Shown piece by piece: positions 59,412-64,000 of a stretch of 64,000 nt of DNA. A program made the position numbers and the translations under genes. Position 1 is the first letter of the stretch, and each line of letters starts with the position of its first letter. Source of the stretch: Providencia manganoxydans (lineage in GTDB: Bacteria > Pseudomonadota > Gammaproteobacteria > Enterobacterales > Enterobacteriaceae); assembly GCF_016618195.1 (NCBI RefSeq), contig NZ_CP067099.1, forward strand, positions 2,170,001 to 2,234,000, written 5' to 3'. The notes below the pieces were generated by a model. It worked only from the letters and a program-made list of their open reading frames with translations. It made no database searches and was not told the origin of the DNA.

Positions 59412-62084
59412 ATGTCGTTGAGTCTAAAAACGCAGAGTGCAGCAACACTCAGTGTGGGAAGCAAGCTCTATAATTACTTCAGTTTACCGATTGCGACTAA
59501 GCAACTCGGTGATCCTACAAAACTACCCAAATCCCTTAAAGTTCTGCTCGAAAATCTATTGCGAAATATCGATGGCAAATCAGTGGTCGAAGCCGATCTA
59601 CAAGCGATTATTGATTGGCAAAAAACTGGGCATGCTAATAGAGAAATAGCTTATCGACCAGCACGTGTATTAATGCAGGATTTTACTGGCGTACCCGCTG
59701 TGGTTGACCTTGCAGCGATGCGAGAAGCGGTTAAATCGTTAGGGGGTAATGTTGAGCAAGTTAACCCATTATCACCTGTTGATTTGGTTATCGACCACTC
59801 GGTGATGGTGGACGAGTTCGCAACAAATAATGCCTTCGATGATAACGTCGAAATTGAAATGAAGCGTAACCATGAGCGTTACCTATTTCTACGTTGGGGG
59901 CAAAAAGCATTCAATCGTTTTAGAGTTGTGCCACCTGGAACCGGTATTTGTCACCAAGTCAATTTAGAGTACCTTGGTAAAGCCGTATGGTATGAAGAAA
60001 TAGATGGCAAATTATTTGCTTATCCAGACACTTTAGTAGGTACTGACTCCCACACCACCATGATTAATGGTCTTGGTGTATTAGGTTGGGGTGTTGGGGG
60101 CATTGAAGCTGAAGCTGCTATGTTAGGTCAGCCTATCTCTATGTTGATCCCTGATGTGGTCGGTTTTAAATTGACAGGCAAATTAGCGGAAGGTATCACA
60201 GCGACGGATTTAGTTTTAACCGTAACTCAAATGCTACGTAAGCATGGTGTGGTTGGGAAGTTTGTTGAATTTTATGGTGATGGTCTCGCTGATTTACCAC
60301 TCGCGGACAGAGCAACTATAGCTAATATGTCCCCTGAATATGGGGCAACCTGTGGTTTCTTCCCAGTAGATGAAGTGACACTGAGCTATATGAAATTAAC
60401 TGGGCGTAGCGATCAAGAAATTGCCCTAGTAGAAGCGTATAGCAAAGAGCAGGGGTTATGGCGTCATAAAGGTGATGAGCCTATCTTTACCAGCACACTA
60501 GAACTGGATATGTCGACAGTTGAATCCAGTTTGGCGGGTCCTAAACGTCCACAAGATCGTGTTGAACTGAGCCAAGTGCCAAAAGCATTCCAAGCAGCAA
60601 TTGAGTTAGAGCTGAACAAAAAAGATAAAGCCGCTCATTTAGCTGTTGAGTATCAAGGGCAAAACTTTGAAATGAAAGATGGCGCAGTGGTCATTGCCGC
60701 TATCACGTCTTGTACTAATACCTCTAACCCAAGTGTTCTTATGGCTGCAGGGCTATTAGCGAAAAAAGCTGTAGAGAAGGGGCTCACTCGCCAGCCTTGG
60801 GTGAAATCATCATTAGCACCGGGGTCAAAGGTTGTTACCGATTATTTAGCATTAGCAGGGCTTACGCCTTATTTAGATCAGCTTGGATTTAACCTAGTCG
60901 GCTATGGCTGTACAACCTGTATTGGTAACTCAGGTCCTTTGCCTGAACCGATTGAACAAGCGATCAAACAAGCTGATTTAACGGTGGGTGCAGTATTATC
61001 AGGCAACCGTAACTTTGAAGGCCGTATCCATCCATTAGTGAAAACTAACTGGCTGGCTTCACCACCGCTGGTGGTTGCTTATGCATTAGCAGGTAACATG
61101 AATATTAATGTCAAAACGGATCCTTTAGGTAAGGATACACAAGGCAATGATGTTTATCTGAAAGATATTTGGCCATCAAGTGCTGAAATTGCTCAAGCTG
61201 TTGAAAAAGTTAAAACGGATATGTTCCGCAAAGAATACAGTGCGGTTTTTGATGGTGATGAAGCATGGCAGGCCTTAGCAGTTGAAAGTTCAGCAACGTA
61301 TAACTGGCAGGAGGATTCGACCTATATTCGCCATCCACCTTTCTTTGAAGGTATGAAAGCTACACCAGAAGCGGTTAAAGATATTCATGGCGCTAATATA
61401 TTAGCGATTTTAGGCGACTCAGTGACTACTGACCATATCTCTCCAGCTGGTAATATCAAAGCGGATAGTCCTGCTGGGCGTTATTTACAAGAGCATGGTG
61501 TTGCCGCGGCTGACTTTAACTCATATGGTTCACGCCGTGGTAACCATGAGGTTATGATGCGAGGAACATTTGCTAATATTCGCATTCGTAACGAAATGGT
61601 ACCGGGTGTTGAAGGTGGTTATACAAAACATATTCCAAGTGGTAAACAAATGGCGATTTATGATGCAGCCATGTTGTATCAAGAGGAAAAACGTCCCTTA
61701 GCCATTATCGCAGGTAAGGAATATGGTTCTGGCTCCAGCCGTGACTGGGCTGCTAAAGGAACTAACTTGCTAGGCGTCCGTGTCGTTATTGCGGAGTCTT
61801 ACGAGCGAATTCATCGTTCAAACTTAATCGGTATGGGGGTGATCCCTCTTGAGTTCCCTCAGGGAACCACGCGTAAAACTCTAGAGTTAAAAGGGGATGA
61901 ACGCATTGACGTTGAATACCTACAATCCATTGAACCTGGACAACATATTGTGGTGAAAATCACTTATGGTGATGGTCATGTTCAAGAAATTGCGACACGT
62001 TGTCGTATTGATACAGCGACGGAAATGGAATATTACCGTCATGGTGGTATCTTGCACTATGTGATCCGTCAAATGCTGCATTAA
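59412..62084 (+). CDS. acnA: Aconitate hydratase A
   Basis: Interconverts citrate and isocitrate in the TCA cycle. The 4Fe-4S ligands are Cys434 ([11 protein letters not shown]), Cys500 and Cys503 ([17 protein letters not shown]). Arg/Ser active-site segments are [15 protein letters not shown] ([14 protein letters not shown]) and [12 protein letters not shown]. Length 890 residues is normal (E. coli 891). AAGGAGGAG is an ideal RBS before the ATG. AcnA is the stress-type, often stationary-phase-induced aconitase in E. coli. A terminator follows. Confidence 0.97.
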   Translation: MSLSLKTQSAATLSVGSKLYNYFSLPIATKQLGDPTKLPKSLKVLLENLLRNIDGKSVVEADLQAIIDWQKTGHANREIAYRPARVLMQDFTGVPAVVDLAAMREAVKSLGGNVEQVNPLSPVDLVIDHSVMVDEFATNNAFDDNVEIEMKRNHERYLFLRWGQKAFNRFRVVPPGTGICHQVNLEYLGKAVWYEEIDGKLFAYPDTLVGTDSHTTMINGLGVLGWGVGGIEAEAAMLGQPISMLIPDVVGFKLTGKLAEGITATDLVLTVTQMLRKHGVVGKFVEFYGDGLADLPLADRATIANMSPEYGATCGFFPVDEVTLSYMKLTGRSDQEIALVEAYSKEQGLWRHKGDEPIFTSTLELDMSTVESSLAGPKRPQDRVELSQVPKAFQAAIELELNKKDKAAHLAVEYQGQNFEMKDGAVVIAAITSCTNTSNPSVLMAAGLLAKKAVEKGLTRQPWVKSSLAPGSKVVTDYLALAGLTPYLDQLGFNLVGYGCTTCIGNSGPLPEPIEQAIKQADLTVGAVLSGNRNFEGRIHPLVKTNWLASPPLVVAYALAGNMNINVKTDPLGKDTQGNDVYLKDIWPSSAEIAQAVEKVKTDMFRKEYSAVFDGDEAWQALAVESSATYNWQEDSTYIRHPPFFEGMKATPEAVKDIHGANILAILGDSVTTDHISPAGNIKADSPAGRYLQEHGVAAADFNSYGSRRGNHEVMMRGTFANIRIRNEMVPGVEGGYTKHIPSGKQMAIYDAAMLYQEEKRPLAIIAGKEYGSGSSRDWAAKGTNLLGVRVVIAESYERIHRSNLIGMGVIPLEFPQGTTRKTLELKGDERIDVEYLQSIEPGQHIVVKITYGDGHVQEIATRCRIDTATEMEYYRHGGILHYVIRQMLH

Positions 62085-62101
62085 TTTTAATCAATCAAAC
62101 T

Positions 62102-62138
62102 AAAACGCCCATATGTGTTTGCCCTATGGGCGTTTTTT
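62102..62138 (+). terminator. Rho-independent terminator of acnA
   Basis: AAAACGCCCATA and TATGGGCGTTTT with an 11-base loop, followed by T residues. Confidence 0.88.
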
Positions 62139-62371
62139 ATTGTTATTTCGCAATATTAGGTTATTTAATTCAAGTTATGATTGTTACGTAAAGAAAGATT
62201 AATAAGTTAAATTGGGAATACATCATAAAAATGAAAATATTTTGATTTTTTTATGGAAAATTTAGCTTAAAAATTTCGTTACCGGAAAGAGTTGTGTTTA
62301 ACTTTTTATAGCAGTAGAGAATAGTACTTAGGGGTATTTTAAAGTCGCTAGGCAACGTAAAGGATGAATAC

Positions 62372-62827
62372 ATGGCAGATATTAACGCAACTGATTTTTA
62401 TAAAGGTGCACTATGGGCAGCAGATATTTTAGTTAGCACTTCTTCAAGCCATCGCTATAAAGAGGAAATCAGAGATATTCTTGAGCATATTCCTAATTTG
62501 TATTCCATTGTGATGCAAACGCCAGAAACTGAGGTATTTGATCTACGTTTATTTGTTGATAAAGAATTCCCATTAGGACGTAATGCGGATTATGTTTCGT
62601 TTGAGCTGGTTGCTTTAGCTAAGGATGACACAATTGTTGCATTACCTGAAAAATCTACCGATCCAGTCGAGATGTATCAAACAAGAGAAGATATTTATTC
62701 ATGGGGAGTGGTTGCGAAAACAACTGCGGGCAAACAACTTCTTATGATCACAGGCGTATTTGAGCCTAGTGTCGCTAAAAACTATGTCGAACGTTTGACT
62801 GAGCAACTAGCAGCCCAAAAAGCCTAA
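62372..62827 (+). CDS. Conserved-looking 151-residue protein, function unknown
   Basis: Starts MADINATDFYKGALWAADIL and ends with a helix (NYVERLTEQLAAQKA). No signal peptide or membrane segment is seen, so it is likely cytoplasmic. The middle (LFVDKEFPLGRNADYVSFEL) looks like a beta-rich domain, but I do not recognise the family. Good codon use and an RBS-like AAAGGATG 8 bases before the ATG support expression. It lies between acnA and hemB, which are not neighbours in E. coli. Confidence 0.75.
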   Translation: MADINATDFYKGALWAADILVSTSSSHRYKEEIRDILEHIPNLYSIVMQTPETEVFDLRLFVDKEFPLGRNADYVSFELVALAKDDTIVALPEKSTDPVEMYQTREDIYSWGVVAKTTAGKQLLMITGVFEPSVAKNYVERLTEQLAAQKA

Positions 62828-62841
62828 ATCTTAAATATAAA

Positions 62842-62862
62842 AAGCCCGCCAATAGCGGGCTT
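62842..62862 (-). terminator. Rho-independent terminator of hemB
   Basis: AAGCCCGC and GCGGGCTT with a five-base loop. Read on the minus strand it continues into a T-rich tract. It may also serve the converging 151-residue gene. Confidence 0.85.
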
Positions 62863-62881
62863 CAGAGTATTACGCCGATAT

Positions 62882-63859
62882 TTACAAAATTTTGGCTTCA
62901 GCCAGTTGTAATGCGAAGTAGGTGAAGATCAAATCTGCACCAGCACGTTTAATCGAGCCTAATGTTTCAAGGGTGACGCGGGTTTCATCAATCGCCCCAG
63001 CCATGGCAGCAAATTTAATTTGTGCATATTCCCCACTGACTTGATAAGCACCGATAGGAAGCTCTGTGCACTCACGCAGATCACGAATGATATCGAGATA
63101 GGCACCGGCAGGCTTAACCATTAGCGCATCAGCACCTTCTTGCACATCAATTAATGATTCATGAAGTGCTTCACGGCGATTCATTGGATTCATTTGGTAA
63201 GTTTTGCGATCACCTTTTAAACAGGATCCTGCTGCATCTCTAAATGGACCGTAAAGGGCGGATGCAAACTTGGTTGAATAAGACATAATCGCAGTATCTG
63301 TAAAACCTGCGGCATCAAGCGCATGACGGATTGCGGCAACTTGTCCATCCATCGCCGCAGAGGGAGCGATAAAATCTGCCCCTGCACGGGCAGCAGCAAC
63401 AGCTTGTAAACCTAAATTGTGAATAGTGGCATCGTTATCGACAATATCACCATGCATTACGCCACAGTGGCCATGAGAGGTATATTCACAGAAACAAGTA
63501 TCTGACATAACAATCATTTCAGGAACGGTATCTTTACAAATACGCGACATACGCGCCACAAGGCCATTTTCTTGCCACGCATCGCTACCTGTTTCATCAA
63601 GATGGTGGGACACACCAAATGTCATCACGGATTTAATACCAGCTTTAGCAATACGTTCGATTTCATAAGCTAAACGTTTTTCAGGAATACGTACGACACC
63701 AGGCATACTGGTTATTTGCTGATAATCATCTAAGCCTTCTTCAACAAAGATAGGCAGACATAGATCATTAATAGAAAGATGGGTTTCTTGGAATAAATCA
63801 CGCATTTTTTCGGATTTACGTAATCTTCTCATGCGTTGGATAGAATGCAGGTTGTTCAC
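62882..63859 (-). CDS. hemB: Porphobilinogen synthase (delta-aminolevulinate dehydratase)
   Basis: Condenses two 5-aminolevulinates into porphobilinogen for haem. The Zn-binding cysteines are Cys122, Cys124 and Cys132 in [17 protein letters not shown]. Active-site lysines are Lys197 ([17 protein letters not shown]) and Lys249 ([14 protein letters not shown]), as in the family. Length 325 residues is normal. ATG with AAGGAGC upstream. In E. coli hemB is not next to acnA. Confidence 0.96.
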   Translation of the reverse strand: MNNLHSIQRMRRLRKSEKMRDLFQETHLSINDLCLPIFVEEGLDDYQQITSMPGVVRIPEKRLAYEIERIAKAGIKSVMTFGVSHHLDETGSDAWQENGLVARMSRICKDTVPEMIVMSDTCFCEYTSHGHCGVMHGDIVDNDATIHNLGLQAVAAARAGADFIAPSAAMDGQVAAIRHALDAAGFTDTAIMSYSTKFASALYGPFRDAAGSCLKGDRKTYQMNPMNRREALHESLIDVQEGADALMVKPAGAYLDIIRDLRECTELPIGAYQVSGEYAQIKFAAMAGAIDETRVTLETLGSIKRAGADLIFTYFALQLAEAKIL

Positions 63860-63918
63860 CGTAGCTCCTTGTTATCAGAAAAATAAACTTAAGGTGTTAA
63901 ATTTATTGGCAAACAGTA

Positions 63919-64000
63919 TATACTCGTTATACTTCAAGTTGCAGCGTTGTTGACTGCATTCACTCGCACCAGTCACATACTTATGTATGTTCCTAGCGAC
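63919..64000. repeat. Short palindromic intergenic element, copy 5 (cut by window end)
   Basis: Starts TATACTCGTTATACTTCAAG then TTGCAGCG, as in the other copies. The inner part (GCATTCACTCGCACCAGTCA, with CATACTTATGTATG) differs from the short form, suggesting a long variant of the element. The right end is outside the window. Confidence 0.7.

Overview
The window is a stretch of AT-rich enterobacterial chromosome. Protein sequences and gene order point to the Morganellaceae, most likely Providencia or a close relative. The reasons are near-E. coli-type orthologues (PurU, CysB, GalU, H-NS, TopA), separate trpG and trpD, a fused trpC-trpF, and repeated short palindromic intergenic elements. 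Naming the genus is inference. There is no prophage, CRISPR array, plasmid region or large island.

Layout. (1) 1-6975 is a block matching E. coli ansA-sppA-ydjA-selD-topB-xthA: asparagine and signal-peptide degradation, selenophosphate synthesis, topoisomerase III and exonuclease III. (2) 6976-8307 is AT-rich and carries one LysR-type regulator that ends one base from the 3' end of a tRNA-Tyr gene. It looks like a junction between two ancestral blocks. (3) 8308-62084 follows the E. coli 27-29 min order: tRNA-Tyr, purU, ychJ, rssB, galU, hns, tdk, adhE, ychE, opp, yciU, clsA, yciY, tonB, yciA, yciB, yciC, ompW, the trp operon, trpH/rnm, yciO, rluB, cobO, yciK, sohB, yciN, topA, cysB, acnA. Differences from E. 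coli are an IS3-family element between tdk and adhE, a tandem second oppA, YqaE-type and SulP-transporter genes inserted around yciB, a BON-domain lipoprotein, an unassigned lipoprotein after rluB, and sodC plus an M13 metallopeptidase between topA and cysB. (4) 62085-64000 holds an unassigned 151-residue protein and hemB.

How genes work together. The opp cluster encodes two periplasmic peptide-binding proteins, two permeases and two ATPases of one importer. The trp operon (trpL-E-G-D-CF-B-A) has a recognisable TrpR operator/promoter, a Trp-rich leader peptide and an attenuator hairpin. tonB is the energy transducer for outer-membrane iron and cobalamin receptors, and cobO makes adenosylcobalamin. 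adhE and ompW are preceded by good CRP and FNR half-site palindromes respectively, consistent with control by carbon source and oxygen.

The most unusual non-coding signal is a ~133-bp, three-hairpin repeat present twice (after oppA2 and after oppF). Each copy is bracketed by a direct duplication of a local hairpin, and the duplicated hairpin differs between the two sites. A second family of short elements with inverted ends (five copies, one cut by the window edge) also lies between genes. No new multi-gene system is evident; most of the window is conserved core genome.
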